A DNA stretch of 64,000 nt, taken from an uncultured Bacteroidota bacterium (lineage in GTDB: Bacteria > Bacteroidota > Bacteroidia > Flavobacteriales > Flavobacteriaceae). Positions 16,718-25,737 of this stretch are shown one piece after another. Within the stretch, counting starts at the first letter, position 1. Every line of letters begins with the position of its first letter. The translations under genes were made by a program, and so were the position numbers. Below the pieces are notes generated by a model that saw nothing but the letters and a program-made list of their open reading frames with translations, did no database searches and was not told the origin of the DNA. The stretch spans positions 1 through 64,000 of the forward strand of contig CABXRG010000003.1 in assembly GCA_902514615.1 (NCBI GenBank), in the 5' to 3' direction.

Positions 16718-17361
16718 TGTTTCATAAAGAAGGTTTTAAAATAATAATTTTTAACTTTTTAATGAGTACCTCCCTTGTAATCTCATTAGAAATATTAATT
16801 AATTCTGAAAATATTAAAAGTTTTGCTCAAGTATTGATATTAATACAATTCTTATTGACTTTATGGTTTTTTAGAAATCCTAAAAGAAATGTTACAACAA
16901 ATAGTGAGCAGATATTAAGTCCTGCAGATGGTAAGATAGTCGATATAAATAAAGTCGATGAAAAAGAATTTTTTAATGATAAAAGAATTCGAGTTTCTAT
17001 ATTCTTATCTCCTTTAAATATTCATGTAAACAGGTATCCAGTCTCTGGAGAAGTTACTTACAGTAAACATCATCATGGAAACTATATAGTTGCATGGCAT
17101 CCAAAATCTTCAGAAAAGAATGAAAGGACATCAGTTGTAATAAAAAATAAAAAGTTTGGTGAAATCTTGTATAGACAAATAGCTGGTACCGTAGCAAGAA
17201 GAATTGTTAACTACGCACAAAAAAATATTCATGTAAAACAGGGTGAAGATTCTGGATTTATAAAGTTTGGGTCAAGGGTTGACCTTTTTTTACCTTTGAA
17301 TACTGATGTTAAAGTAAAAGTTGGAGATAAAGTTAAGGGAGGGATTACAATAATAGTTTAA
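16717..17361 (+). CDS. psd: Phosphatidylserine decarboxylase family proenzyme
   Basis: A 214-residue PSD-type protein, the short form typical of Bacteroidota. Two N-terminal hydrophobic segments (about 9-27 and 36-52) precede the catalytic part with SPADGKIVDI, FLSPLNIHVNRYPVSGEV, and the self-cleavage site FIKFGSRVD, where cleavage at about Gly185-Ser186 makes the pyruvoyl group. It converts phosphatidylserine to phosphatidylethanolamine. It follows cdsA directly, placing two consecutive phospholipid steps in one operon. Its stop abuts that of convergent valS. Confidence 0.92.
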   Translation: MFHKEGFKIIIFNFLMSTSLVISLEILINSENIKSFAQVLILIQFLLTLWFFRNPKRNVTTNSEQILSPADGKIVDINKVDEKEFFNDKRIRVSIFLSPLNIHVNRYPVSGEVTYSKHHHGNYIVAWHPKSSEKNERTSVVIKNKKFGEILYRQIAGTVARRIVNYAQKNIHVKQGEDSGFIKFGSRVDLFLPLNTDVKVKVGDKVKGGITIIV

Positions 17362-19989
17362 TTAACTTAGCTCAGAAATTGATTTTTGTAAAGATTTAAT
17401 TTTTTGCTCTGTATCTACTATCTTTTGTTTTTCTAGATTTACAATTGCATCAGGAGCATTTTTTACAAATTTCTCATTTTTTAATTTGTTTTGTACGGAC
17501 TTTAAAAAGCTCTCATTATAATTAAGCTCTTTAGTTAACTTTTCAATTTCCGCATCCTTATCGAATCCTTCTTCTAGAGGTATAAAGAATTCGTAATTTT
17601 TAATTAAAAAAGAATTAACCATCTTAAAATCATCTTTTGAGGACTCTACCAAATTTTTAATCCAAGCTATTTTTTTTATTATTTCAATATTTACCAGTGG
17701 TTTATTATTTGGTAAGTAGTATAAATCAAGAGATGTTTTGAATGAAATATTTTTTTCCTTCCTATAATTTCTAATTTGTGATATTATTTCCTTGGTAGTT
17801 TCAAAATCATTTACAATTGTTTGATCATAGTTTTCTATTTTGGGCCAATTACTAATTGTAAGTGGAACAGAGTCATTAACATCAGGTAGATTATGAAAAA
17901 TCTCTTCAGTTAAAAAAGGCATAAAAGGATGAAGAATTTTTAAATTATTTTCAAATAATTTAATTAGTTCATTTTTAGATTTTAGATCAATTTGTTCACC
18001 GTAATCAGGTTTAACAATTTCAAGTAACCAAGAACAAAAATCATCCCAAATTAATCTGTAAGAAGACATTAAAACATCTGAAATTCTGTAATTATCAAAG
18101 TTTTTATTTATTAATTCAAGTGTGTTATGAAACTTGTTATTATACCAATTAAGTGCTAGCTTATTTACTTTAGGTTGAGGTTTATTTTTATCAGTTTCCC
18201 AGCCATAAACAAGCCTTAAGGCATTCCATAACTTATTAGTAAAATTCTTTCCTTGTTGACATAAAGACTCATCAAATAATAAATCATTTCCAGCTGCAGA
18301 ACTCAGCATTAATCCAACTCTTACTGAATCAGCTCCATACTCTTCTATAAGTTTAATAGCATCAGGAGAATTACCAAGTTGTTTTGACATTTTTCTTCTA
18401 AGTTTATCTCGAACAATTCCAGTAAAATAAACATTTGAAAAAGGCTTTTCATCTCTAAATTCATACCCAGATATAATCATTCTAGCAACCCAAAAAAATA
18501 TGATATCAGGTCCAGTTACTAGATCTTGAGTTGGATAATAATAGTTTATTTCTTTATTATTAGGGTTTCTAATTCCGTCAAATACTGAAATTGGCCACAA
18601 CCATGATGAAAACCAGGTATCTAGTACATCGTTTTCTTGAATTATCTCATCCTCTTTATACTGAATTTTAGATATACTGTTAATTTTGGTTAATGCTTCT
18701 TTTTTATTTTTTGCAACTATATATTCTTCTTTATTACCATAATAAAACACCGGAATTTGATGTCCCCAAGATAACTGTCTTGAAATATTCCAATCTTTAA
18801 TATTTTCAAGCCAATATTTATATGTAGATTTAAATTTACTTGGAAAGAATTTTATGTTTTCGTTTTCAAGAACATTTTCTATAGCTGGTTTTGTAATATC
18901 ATTCATTTTAAGAAACCATTGCTTTGATAATCTTGGTTCTATCACCGCATTTGTTCTTTCTGATCTTCCAACATTATGAATATAATTTTCCTTTTTTAAT
19001 AACAGATTATTAGACTTTAATTCAAATTCGATTTCTTTTCTAACAACAAATCTATCTTTTCCTTGGTAGTGAAGTCCGTTATAATTTAAAGCAGCATTTT
19101 CATCGAAAATATCGATTGTATCTAGATTGTGTTTTAAACCTAGATTATAATCATTAATATCATGAGCGGGTGTGACTTTTAAACAACCTGTTCCAAATTC
19201 TAAATCTACATATGAATCAGCTATAATTGGAATTTTTCTTCCACATATAGGAACAATTGCTTGTTTACCAATCAGATCCTTATATCTTTCATCTTTTGGA
19301 TTAACGCATAAAGCAGTATCACCAAAAATAGTTTCTGGTCTTGTAGTAGCAATTTGGAGTTCTTTATTTGAATTATCTATTGAATATGTCAAGTAATAAA
19401 GGCTTGAATCTTCTTCAATATAGTTAACCTCTTCATCAGATACAGTAGTCTTAGCCTCAGGATCCCAATTTATCATCCTATAACCTCTATAAATTAAATC
19501 TTTCTTATATAGTATTTCAAATGCTTCAATTACAGATTCATACATATCATCATCAAGGGTAAATTTAGTTCTATCCCAATCACATGAACATCCAAGTTTT
19601 TTTAGTTGTTCTAGTATACCACCACCATACTTTTCTGTCCATTCCCATGCATGTTTCAGAAATTCATCTCTTGAGATATCAGACTTATTAATTCCTTTTT
19701 GTTTAAGATTTTCAACAACTTTTGCCTCAGTTGCAATTGATGCATGATCAGTTCCAGGTACCCAACAAGCATTTTTACCTAGCATTCGAGCCCTTCTTAC
19801 TAAAATATCTTGAAGTGTGTTATTAAGCATATGTCCCATATGTAATAATCCTGTAACATTTGGTGGTGGAATAACTATAGTAAAAGGTTCCTTTTCATTT
19901 GGAACTGAATTGAAAAGTTTGTTATCCATCCAAAATGAATACCATTTTTTTTCCGTAGCAATGTGGTTGTACTTTGGGGAAATTTGCAT
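17362..19989 (-). CDS. valS: Valine--tRNA ligase
   Basis: An 875-residue class I synthetase charging tRNA-Val. The HIGH motif is HMGH (50-53, in PPPNVTGLLHMGHM). The KMSKS loop reads KMSKQLGNSPD, with Gln in place of the last Ser. The editing (CP1) domain occupies about 190-330 and includes ATTRPETIFGDTA and GTGCLKVTPAHDINDY. The C-terminus is the valyl-specific coiled coil (about 805-875). I take ATG 19989 rather than a TTG one codon upstream. It has its own divergent promoter; no T-box or leader peptide was seen. Confidence 0.96.
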   Translation of the reverse strand: MQISPKYNHIATEKKWYSFWMDNKLFNSVPNEKEPFTIVIPPPNVTGLLHMGHMLNNTLQDILVRRARMLGKNACWVPGTDHASIATEAKVVENLKQKGINKSDISRDEFLKHAWEWTEKYGGGILEQLKKLGCSCDWDRTKFTLDDDMYESVIEAFEILYKKDLIYRGYRMINWDPEAKTTVSDEEVNYIEEDSSLYYLTYSIDNSNKELQIATTRPETIFGDTALCVNPKDERYKDLIGKQAIVPICGRKIPIIADSYVDLEFGTGCLKVTPAHDINDYNLGLKHNLDTIDIFDENAALNYNGLHYQGKDRFVVRKEIEFELKSNNLLLKKENYIHNVGRSERTNAVIEPRLSKQWFLKMNDITKPAIENVLENENIKFFPSKFKSTYKYWLENIKDWNISRQLSWGHQIPVFYYGNKEEYIVAKNKKEALTKINSISKIQYKEDEIIQENDVLDTWFSSWLWPISVFDGIRNPNNKEINYYYPTQDLVTGPDIIFFWVARMIISGYEFRDEKPFSNVYFTGIVRDKLRRKMSKQLGNSPDAIKLIEEYGADSVRVGLMLSSAAGNDLLFDESLCQQGKNFTNKLWNALRLVYGWETDKNKPQPKVNKLALNWYNNKFHNTLELINKNFDNYRISDVLMSSYRLIWDDFCSWLLEIVKPDYGEQIDLKSKNELIKLFENNLKILHPFMPFLTEEIFHNLPDVNDSVPLTISNWPKIENYDQTIVNDFETTKEIISQIRNYRKEKNISFKTSLDLYYLPNNKPLVNIEIIKKIAWIKNLVESSKDDFKMVNSFLIKNYEFFIPLEEGFDKDAEIEKLTKELNYNESFLKSVQNKLKNEKFVKNAPDAIVNLEKQKIVDTEQKIKSLQKSISELS

Positions 19990-20015
19990 CAATTCATAAA
20001 TATTTTAATCTAAAA

Positions 20016-20049
20016 CAAAAATAACATACCTTGAAGTATATTTGCAAAA
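20016..20049 (-). promoter_or_regulatory. Promoter of valS
   Basis: On the minus strand TTTTG (20049-20045), a 21-base spacer and TATTTTTG (20023-20016, exact -7 match). The valS ATG is 27 bases past the box. It overlaps the divergent promoter of the aminotransferase gene, whose -7 box lies inside this spacer. Confidence 0.55.
20037..20044 (+). promoter_or_regulatory. -7 promoter box for the aminotransferase-murB unit
   Basis: TATATTTG, an exact -7 match ending 19 bases before the ATG at 20063. It lies between the -33 and -7 elements of the divergent valS promoter, so the two promoters should compete for polymerase. Confidence 0.5.
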
Positions 20050-20062
20050 TTAAGTTAAATAA

Positions 20063-21253
20063 ATGCCAACAATTTCAAAAAAAGGAAATAATATTTCTCC
20101 TTCACCTATTAGAAAACTAGTGCCATTTGCAGATCAAGCAAAAAAAAAAGGAATTGATATCCTCCATTTAAACATTGGGCAACCAGATATTAAATCACCT
20201 ACCGAGTCTATTGATGCAATAAAGAATATTGAATTAGATTTATTAAAATATGAATATTCTCAAGGGTCTTATGAATTTAGAAATAATTTATGTAATTACT
20301 ATTCTAATCATAATATTGATGTTGTACCTGCTGATATAATAACAACTGTTGGAGCTAGTGAAGCTTTATCCTTTACAATGAATTCTATATGTGACCCAGG
20401 AGATGAAGTTATAATTCCTGAGCCTTTTTATGCAAATTATAATGGGTTTGCTCAAGCCTCAGATGTGAAAGTTATTCCTGTAACTTCAAAAATTGAAGAT
20501 AATTTTGCTTTGCCCTCAATCGAATCATTTGAAAATAAAATAAATAATAAAACCAAAGCAATAATTATTTGTAATCCATGTAATCCTACTGGATATGTTT
20601 ATTCAAAAGATGAGATAATTTCAATTGCTGAGCTTGCGCGAAAACATGATCTATTTATAGTTGTTGACGAAGTTTATAGAGAATTTATATATACAGACAT
20701 AAAACATTTCTCTATTCTAGAAAATCAAAGATTTTATGAGAACGCAATATTAATAGATTCAACATCCAAGAGATACAGTTTGTGTGGTGCAAGAATTGGA
20801 TTCATTGTATCAAAAAATTCAGAATTTATTGAAACCTGTTTAAAGTTTGCACTTACAAGACTTTCTCCTCCTACCCTAGCTTTAATAGCAGCCAATGAGG
20901 CATTAAATTCTGATGTAAAATATATTAGAAATGTTATCAATGAATATTCAAACAGAAGAAAAGTTTTAATAAGTGAACTATCTAAATTAAAGGGCATACA
21001 ATATTCAGATCCTATGGGTGCCTTTTATTCAATAATTAAACTACCTGTTGATAATGCTGAAGAATTCGCAAAATTCTTGCTTACAGATTTTTCAATTAAT
21101 AATGAAAGTGTTATGGTCTCTCCTGCATCAGGATTTTACAGCTCTAAAAATATTGGGATTGACGAAATCAGAATAGCTTTTGTTCTCAATTCTGAAAAAC
21201 TTAGACGAGCTATAAATATAATTAATTTAGGTCTTAAGGAATTCATAAGCTAG
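20063..21253 (+). CDS. Class I/II pyridoxal phosphate-dependent aminotransferase
   Basis: A 396-residue fold-type I aminotransferase of the AspC/AAT family. It shows HLNIGQPDIKSP near the start, EPFYANYNG, IICNPCNPTGYVYS (PLP-ring binding Asn), VVDEVYREF, and the Schiff-base Lys236 in DSTSKRYSLCGARIGF. The amino acid substrate is not evident; aromatic, aspartate or alanine donors are all possible. It is distinct from the second aminotransferase in the aromatic operon at 37161-38342. murB follows after three bases. Confidence 0.87.
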   Translation: MPTISKKGNNISPSPIRKLVPFADQAKKKGIDILHLNIGQPDIKSPTESIDAIKNIELDLLKYEYSQGSYEFRNNLCNYYSNHNIDVVPADIITTVGASEALSFTMNSICDPGDEVIIPEPFYANYNGFAQASDVKVIPVTSKIEDNFALPSIESFENKINNKTKAIIICNPCNPTGYVYSKDEIISIAELARKHDLFIVVDEVYREFIYTDIKHFSILENQRFYENAILIDSTSKRYSLCGARIGFIVSKNSEFIETCLKFALTRLSPPTLALIAANEALNSDVKYIRNVINEYSNRRKVLISELSKLKGIQYSDPMGAFYSIIKLPVDNAEEFAKFLLTDFSINNESVMVSPASGFYSSKNIGIDEIRIAFVLNSEKLRRAINIINLGLKEFIS

Positions 21254-21256
21254 TTC

Positions 21257-22264
21257 ATGAAAATTCATAGAAATGCTTCACTAAAAAATTTTAACACATT
21301 CAATGTAGATGAAAAGGCTGAAATATTATTTGAAATTGATAATATTAAAGATCTATCCAATATTTTATCAAAAGAAAACAAAAAAGATGAGATACTTGTA
21401 TTAGGTGGCGGAAGCAATATTCTCTTCACTAAACCTTATAAGGGAATAATAATTAATTTGAAAAATAAAGGTGTAAAAATAATACAGGAGGATGAAAATA
21501 GTGTTTTAGTAGAAGTGTCTGCAGGAGAAAATTGGCATGATTTTGTATTATGGGCAGTACAAAATGGTTTTGGTGGTGTAGAAAATCTATCCTTAATTCC
21601 AGGAAATATTGGAGCTGCTCCAATTCAAAATATTGGAGCTTATGGTGTTGAATTAAAAGACATATTCTATAGTTGTAAAGGATTGATGTTAGATTCTTTT
21701 AATGAATTTGAATTAAAAAAATCTGAATGTAAATTTGAGTATCGAAGTTCGATTTTTAAATCTAAGTTAAAAGGTAAAACAATAATAACTTCGGTTCAGC
21801 TTATTTTAACAAAGTCAAAGCATAACTTTAATATTGATTACAAGGATTTAAGGGATAATCTTTCAAATACAAAACTCACAGTTAAAAAAATATCAGATGA
21901 AATTATAAAGATCAGACAATCAAAACTTCCTGATCCAAAGTCTATTGGAAATTGTGGAAGTTTTTTTAAAAATCCTATTGTTAATATCTCAAAATATATA
22001 TCATTATTAGAAAAGTATCCAGATATTCAAGCTTATAAGTTAAATGATAGCAACTATAAAATTTCTGCAGCATGGCTAATAGATAAATCTGGATTTAAAG
22101 AGAAAAAAGAAAAAAATGTTGGAGTCTATTCAAATCAACCTTTAGTAATAATTAACTATGGAAATGCTTCTGGAAAAGAATTACATAGTTTTGCTAATCA
22201 TGTAAAGGGGACTATTTTTAATAATTATGAAATAAAGTTAGAGGAAGAGGTATTAATAATTTAG
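21257..22264 (+). CDS. murB: UDP-N-acetylmuramate dehydrogenase
   Basis: A 335-residue FAD enzyme reducing UDP-GlcNAc-enolpyruvate to UDP-MurNAc in peptidoglycan synthesis. It shows ILVLGGGSNILFT (FAD pyrophosphate binding), ENLSLIPGNIGAAPIQNIGAYGVE and SIGNCGSFFKNPIV, which carries the catalytic Ser of type I MurB, with a long C-terminal third as in the E. coli type. Convergent with dtd, with a single base between the stops. Confidence 0.94.
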   Translation: MKIHRNASLKNFNTFNVDEKAEILFEIDNIKDLSNILSKENKKDEILVLGGGSNILFTKPYKGIIINLKNKGVKIIQEDENSVLVEVSAGENWHDFVLWAVQNGFGGVENLSLIPGNIGAAPIQNIGAYGVELKDIFYSCKGLMLDSFNEFELKKSECKFEYRSSIFKSKLKGKTIITSVQLILTKSKHNFNIDYKDLRDNLSNTKLTVKKISDEIIKIRQSKLPDPKSIGNCGSFFKNPIVNISKYISLLEKYPDIQAYKLNDSNYKISAAWLIDKSGFKEKKEKNVGVYSNQPLVIINYGNASGKELHSFANHVKGTIFNNYEIKLEEEVLII

Positions 22265-22265
22265 T

Positions 22266-22718
22266 CTATTCTTTATTCTTAGTATCGATTATAATAGTAA
22301 CAGGACCATCATTAACTAATTTGACTTTCATGTCTGCTCCAAAAACTCCTGATTTAACGGAGTCATTAATCTTTTCTTTAAACATCTTAATGAAATATTC
22401 ATACAATGGTATTGCAATTTGGTGAGAGGCTGATTTAATATAAGAAGGTCTATTGCCTTTTTTTGTAAATGCCATTAGAGTGAACTGTGAAATAATTAGA
22501 ATCTCTCCTTTAATATCAATTAATGAATTATTCATTTTGCCATTTTCATCATCAAATATTCTAAGATTAAGTATTTTATTAACTAACCATTCAACATCAT
22601 TTTTTTTATCATCCACTGAAATTCCAACTAAAACTAAAAGTCCTTTTCTAATTTCACTTTTAATCGTTTTATCAATTTCAACACTAGAATTTTTAACTCT
22701 CTGTATTACTACTTTCAT
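22266..22718 (-). CDS. dtd: D-aminoacyl-tRNA deacylase
   Basis: A 150-residue protein beginning MKVVIQRVKNSSVEID, the standard Dtd start. It removes D-amino acids (and glycine from mischarged tRNA-Ala) from tRNA. Catalytic signatures are SQFTLMA and, near the C-terminus, FGADMKVKLVNDGPVTI with the Gly-Pro cross-subunit motif. The frame is open further upstream to 22793, but the family alignment supports ATG 22718. The first 26 bases overlap the 3' end of rsgA, indicating co-transcription. Confidence 0.93.
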   Translation of the reverse strand: MKVVIQRVKNSSVEIDKTIKSEIRKGLLVLVGISVDDKKNDVEWLVNKILNLRIFDDENGKMNNSLIDIKGEILIISQFTLMAFTKKGNRPSYIKSASHQIAIPLYEYFIKMFKEKINDSVKSGVFGADMKVKLVNDGPVTIIIDTKNKE

Positions 22719-23640
22719 CTGATTTTCTGTAAATATTATGATCCTTAAGCATATCCAAATAAGTAAAGTATCGACTTTCAAATATTTCACCATTTTTAAT
22801 TTCCATTTTTACATTACATTCCGGTTCGTCAAGATGAAGACAGTTATTAAACTTACATTTTTGTTTAGCTTTAAAAAATTCTGGAAAAAAATCACCTAAT
22901 TCATACTTTGAAATATCAACTAGTCCAAAACCTCTAATTCCAGGTGTATCTATTACTCTAATATTTGCATCTAAATCAAACATTTCAGCATAGGTTGTTG
23001 TATGTTTTCCTTGGTTATGAGATGAAGAAATCTCTTTTGTTTTAAGTCTTAATTTTGGAGAAATAGAATTAATAAGGGTAGATTTTCCAACTCCACTATG
23101 TCCAGAAATAATACAAGTTTTATCTTTCATTAAATCTATAACTCTGTTTATTCCATTTCCATATTTAGCAGAAATTAATTCACAACTGTAACCAATTTTC
23201 TTATATATTTTGATTATTTTTTTTAATTCATCATTGTCGACTTCTGAATAAGTATCAATTTTATTAAAGGCAATTATTACAGGAATATCATAGGCCTCAC
23301 AGCTTACAAGAAATCTATCTATAAAATTCTTAGAAGTTGTTGGATTATTCAAAGTAACAACCAAAACTGATATATCTATATTAGATGCAATTATATGATG
23401 CTGCTTTGATAAGTTGACTGATTTTCTAATAATATAATTTGTTCTTGGAAGGATATCAGAAATAATACCTTTATTATCATTTTCTAATTCAAACATTACT
23501 AGATCTCCTACAGCTATTGGGTTTGTAGTTGATATATCTTTAAGTCTAATCTTGCCTTTTATTCTACACTCAAAAAAAATATCTTGAGCTTTGACTAAAT
23601 ACCAACTACCCGTTGATTTATATACTGTTCCTTGAATCAT
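22693..23640 (-). CDS. rsgA: Ribosome small subunit-dependent GTPase A
   Basis: A 315-residue circularly permuted GTPase that helps mature the 30S subunit. An N-terminal OB fold (to about 75) is followed by the G4 motif FNKID, then the P-loop GHSGVGKSTLIN, then G3 DTPGIRGFG: the permuted order that defines the family. The C-terminal zinc site is CKFNNCLHLDEPEC. Upstream of and overlapping dtd, an arrangement also common in Flavobacteriia. Confidence 0.95.
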   Translation of the reverse strand: MIQGTVYKSTGSWYLVKAQDIFFECRIKGKIRLKDISTTNPIAVGDLVMFELENDNKGIISDILPRTNYIIRKSVNLSKQHHIIASNIDISVLVVTLNNPTTSKNFIDRFLVSCEAYDIPVIIAFNKIDTYSEVDNDELKKIIKIYKKIGYSCELISAKYGNGINRVIDLMKDKTCIISGHSGVGKSTLINSISPKLRLKTKEISSSHNQGKHTTTYAEMFDLDANIRVIDTPGIRGFGLVDISKYELGDFFPEFFKAKQKCKFNNCLHLDEPECNVKMEIKNGEIFESRYFTYLDMLKDHNIYRKSDESSNTES

Positions 23641-23677
23641 AATTAAACAACAATATATTTTTTCCTAATCATATTAA

Positions 23678-23685
23678 CAAATCTA
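23678..23685 (-). promoter_or_regulatory. -7 promoter box for rsgA-dtd
   Basis: TAGATTTG on the minus strand, an exact -7 match 38 bases before the rsgA ATG. The nearest upstream TTTG is about 24 bases away, so the -33 element is weak or atypical. Confidence 0.4.
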
Positions 23686-23718
23686 CTTGATGATATTTGT
23701 ATCTTTAAACAAAAAAAA

Positions 23719-24876
23719 TTGAATAAGAAGGTTTTACTGTTGATTCTTGATGGATGGGGTATTGCAAGCAACAAAGATGTCTCTGCTCCTGACAAAGCTA
23801 ATACACCTAACTTTAATAATCTTTTAAAATCTTATCCTAATAATTATTTAATTACTCATGGAGATCAAGTAGGACTTCCACATGGACAAATGGGTAATAG
23901 TGAAGTTGGGCACATGAATATTGGTTCTGGAAGAATAGTTTTACAGGATCTATTAAAGATTAATGATTCAATTGAAAAAGGCAAATTTCATAACAAGGAA
24001 CAATTTGAAGAAATAATTTCATATTCAAGAAAAAACTCATCAAATATTCATCTAATTGGACTTTTGTCAGACGGTGGAGTTCACTCACATATTGATCATC
24101 TTAAAGAAATTATAGTTTCTCTTTCAGATTTAAAAGAAAAAATATTTATTCATGCATTTACAGATGGCAGAGATGTTGATCCAAAATCTGGAATTAATTA
24201 TGTAAAACAATTAGAAAACTTTTGTAAAGAAAACGGAGGAAATCTAGCTACTTTAATTGGTAGATATTTCTCAATGGATAGAGATAATAGGTGGAATAGA
24301 ATTTACAAAGCATATGATTTAATTTGTAATGGAAATGGCAAAAAAACAATAGATTTTATTTATGAATTAAATGAATCATACAAGAATAACATAACAGATG
24401 AATTTATTGAACCTATTGTAAAAACTGATACTAATGGGAATCCTATTCATAAACTAAGACCAAACGATACAGTCATATTTTTTAATTATAGATCAGACAG
24501 AGGGAGACAATTAACTTCTGTTTTATGCGAAAAGAATAAAAGTGAATTAGGAATGGAAACTGTTATTAATAATTTCTACACTCTTACTAATTACAATGAA
24601 AATTTCAAAACAGCAAAGCCTATATTTAAAAATAAAGTATTAGAAAATACTCTTGGTGAAGTTTTATCAAAAAATAATATTCCCCAATTAAGAATAGCAG
24701 AAACAGAGAAGTATCCTCATGTAACATTCTTTTTTAATGGTGGATATGAAGAACCATTTAAAAAAGAAAAAAGAATTTTATGTCCTTCACCTAAAGTTGC
24801 CACATATGATCTAAAGCCTGAAATGAGTGCTGGAGAAGTGTCAAAAAATGTTATTGAAGAGATTAAAAAAAGATAA
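23719..24876 (+). CDS. gpmI: 2,3-bisphosphoglycerate-independent phosphoglycerate mutase, 5' part (frameshifted)
   Basis: The first 385 residues of GpmI, which interconverts 3- and 2-phosphoglycerate using two Mn ions. The start is a TTG giving MNKKVLLLILDGWG (metal ligand Asp11). The catalytic serine is Ser61 in MGNSEVGH, and FTDGRDVDP and FFNYRSDRGRQ are present. The frame then runs into an A7 tract (24865-24871) and stops at TAA (24874-24876) after VIEEIKKR. The rest of the protein continues in another frame at 24827-25237. Removing one A would join them into a full-length enzyme of about 505 residues. Sequence error, real mutation or slippage cannot be separated here. Confidence 0.85.
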   Translation: MNKKVLLLILDGWGIASNKDVSAPDKANTPNFNNLLKSYPNNYLITHGDQVGLPHGQMGNSEVGHMNIGSGRIVLQDLLKINDSIEKGKFHNKEQFEEIISYSRKNSSNIHLIGLLSDGGVHSHIDHLKEIIVSLSDLKEKIFIHAFTDGRDVDPKSGINYVKQLENFCKENGGNLATLIGRYFSMDRDNRWNRIYKAYDLICNGNGKKTIDFIYELNESYKNNITDEFIEPIVKTDTNGNPIHKLRPNDTVIFFNYRSDRGRQLTSVLCEKNKSELGMETVINNFYTLTNYNENFKTAKPIFKNKVLENTLGEVLSKNNIPQLRIAETEKYPHVTFFFNGGYEEPFKKEKRILCPSPKVATYDLKPEMSAGEVSKNVIEEIKKR

Positions 24877-25237
24877 ATTTGGATTCATATGTTTAAATTT
24901 TGCTAACCCTGACATGGTTGGTCATACAGGTAATTTTAATGCTGCGGTAAAAGCTTGTGAATCAGTCGATAGTTACTTAGGAAAAATAGTTGAAATAGCA
25001 AATCAGCATGATTATGTTTCAATAATTATTGCTGATCATGGTAATTGTGAAAAAATGATGAATACTGATGGTTCTCAAAATACTTCACACACAATAAATC
25101 CAGTACCAATTATAGTTGTTAATTCAGACTCAAATAAAATTGAAAATGGAATTTTAGCAGACATTGCTCCTACTATTTTAGATGTCTTAGGTATAAAAAA
25201 GCCCCAGGAAATGAACGGTAAAACTCTTTTATTATGA
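24827..25237 (+). CDS. gpmI: 2,3-bisphosphoglycerate-independent phosphoglycerate mutase, 3' part (frameshifted)
   Basis: The C-terminal phosphatase-domain part of GpmI. True coding in this frame begins after the A7 tract at 24865-24871, with DKFGFICLNFANPDMVGHTG; the ATG at 24827 lies inside the other frame and is not a likely start. Metal-site motifs are intact: NPDMVGHTG, IIADHGNCEKM and TSHT, ending EMNGKTLLL. Conserved residues on both sides of the shift argue that the shift is recent or an artefact. Its stop overlaps the next ATG (ATGA). Confidence 0.8.
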   Translation: MLEKCQKMLLKRLKKDKFGFICLNFANPDMVGHTGNFNAAVKACESVDSYLGKIVEIANQHDYVSIIIADHGNCEKMMNTDGSQNTSHTINPVPIIVVNSDSNKIENGILADIAPTILDVLGIKKPQEMNGKTLLL

Positions 25238-25737
25238 AAAAGTCAATATTTCTGATATCATTATTTTTATTAGGTTGTTCATTAAATGAAAAATATACAA
25301 ATAGTGAAGGAGTTGTTGATATAGATTATCTATTTAACTCTCCAAATACAGAATGGTTTAAAAATAATTATGATTCTTATAAGATAGATACTAATACACT
25401 CAATAATGATTATTCTAATATCTATGAATATGAAATAGAGATTTATATGAATACTAGGTGTCACGATAGTGAAAGAGAGGTTCCTAGAATGATTAAGATT
25501 TTAAATCAACTGAACTTTTCTGAAGAAAATTTAAAAATAATCCTTTTAAATTCTGAAAAAAAATCTTCTGATGGTTATGAAAAAGGAAAGAATATAACAA
25601 ATACACCAACAATAATTTTTTCTAAAAATTCTATTGAAAAAAATAGAATAGTTGAATTTCCATACGAGAATTTAGAAAAAGATATTCTTAAGATTATTAA
25701 TAATGTAGAATATAAACATGTTTACTATTCAGAATGA
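25234..25737 (+). CDS. Thioredoxin-like lipoprotein (putative)
   Basis: A 167-residue protein with a lipoprotein signal, FLLGC with Cys15 as the lipidated residue. The later part reads like a thioredoxin fold: IEIYMNTRCHDSEREVPR (a single Cys where thioredoxins have CxxC), then a beta-alpha unit and NITNTPTIIF, where TPT fits the cis-proline. Without a second active-site cysteine it could be a monothiol protein. The function is unknown. It overlaps gpmI and map by four bases each (ATGA), so it sits inside a translationally coupled operon. Confidence 0.6.
   Translation: MKKSIFLISLFLLGCSLNEKYTNSEGVVDIDYLFNSPNTEWFKNNYDSYKIDTNTLNNDYSNIYEYEIEIYMNTRCHDSEREVPRMIKILNQLNFSEENLKIILLNSEKKSSDGYEKGKNITNTPTIIFSKNSIEKNRIVEFPYENLEKDILKIINNVEYKHVYYSE

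Noticed and set aside
19990-20062. Possible T-box or leader peptide upstream of valS
   Set aside because: No T-box core, no Val-rich short frame and no terminator hairpin; the region is filled by two overlapping promoters.
22719-22793. N-terminal extension of dtd
   Set aside because: The Dtd family begins MKVVIQRV at 22718; the extension lies within rsgA and reads as its shadow.
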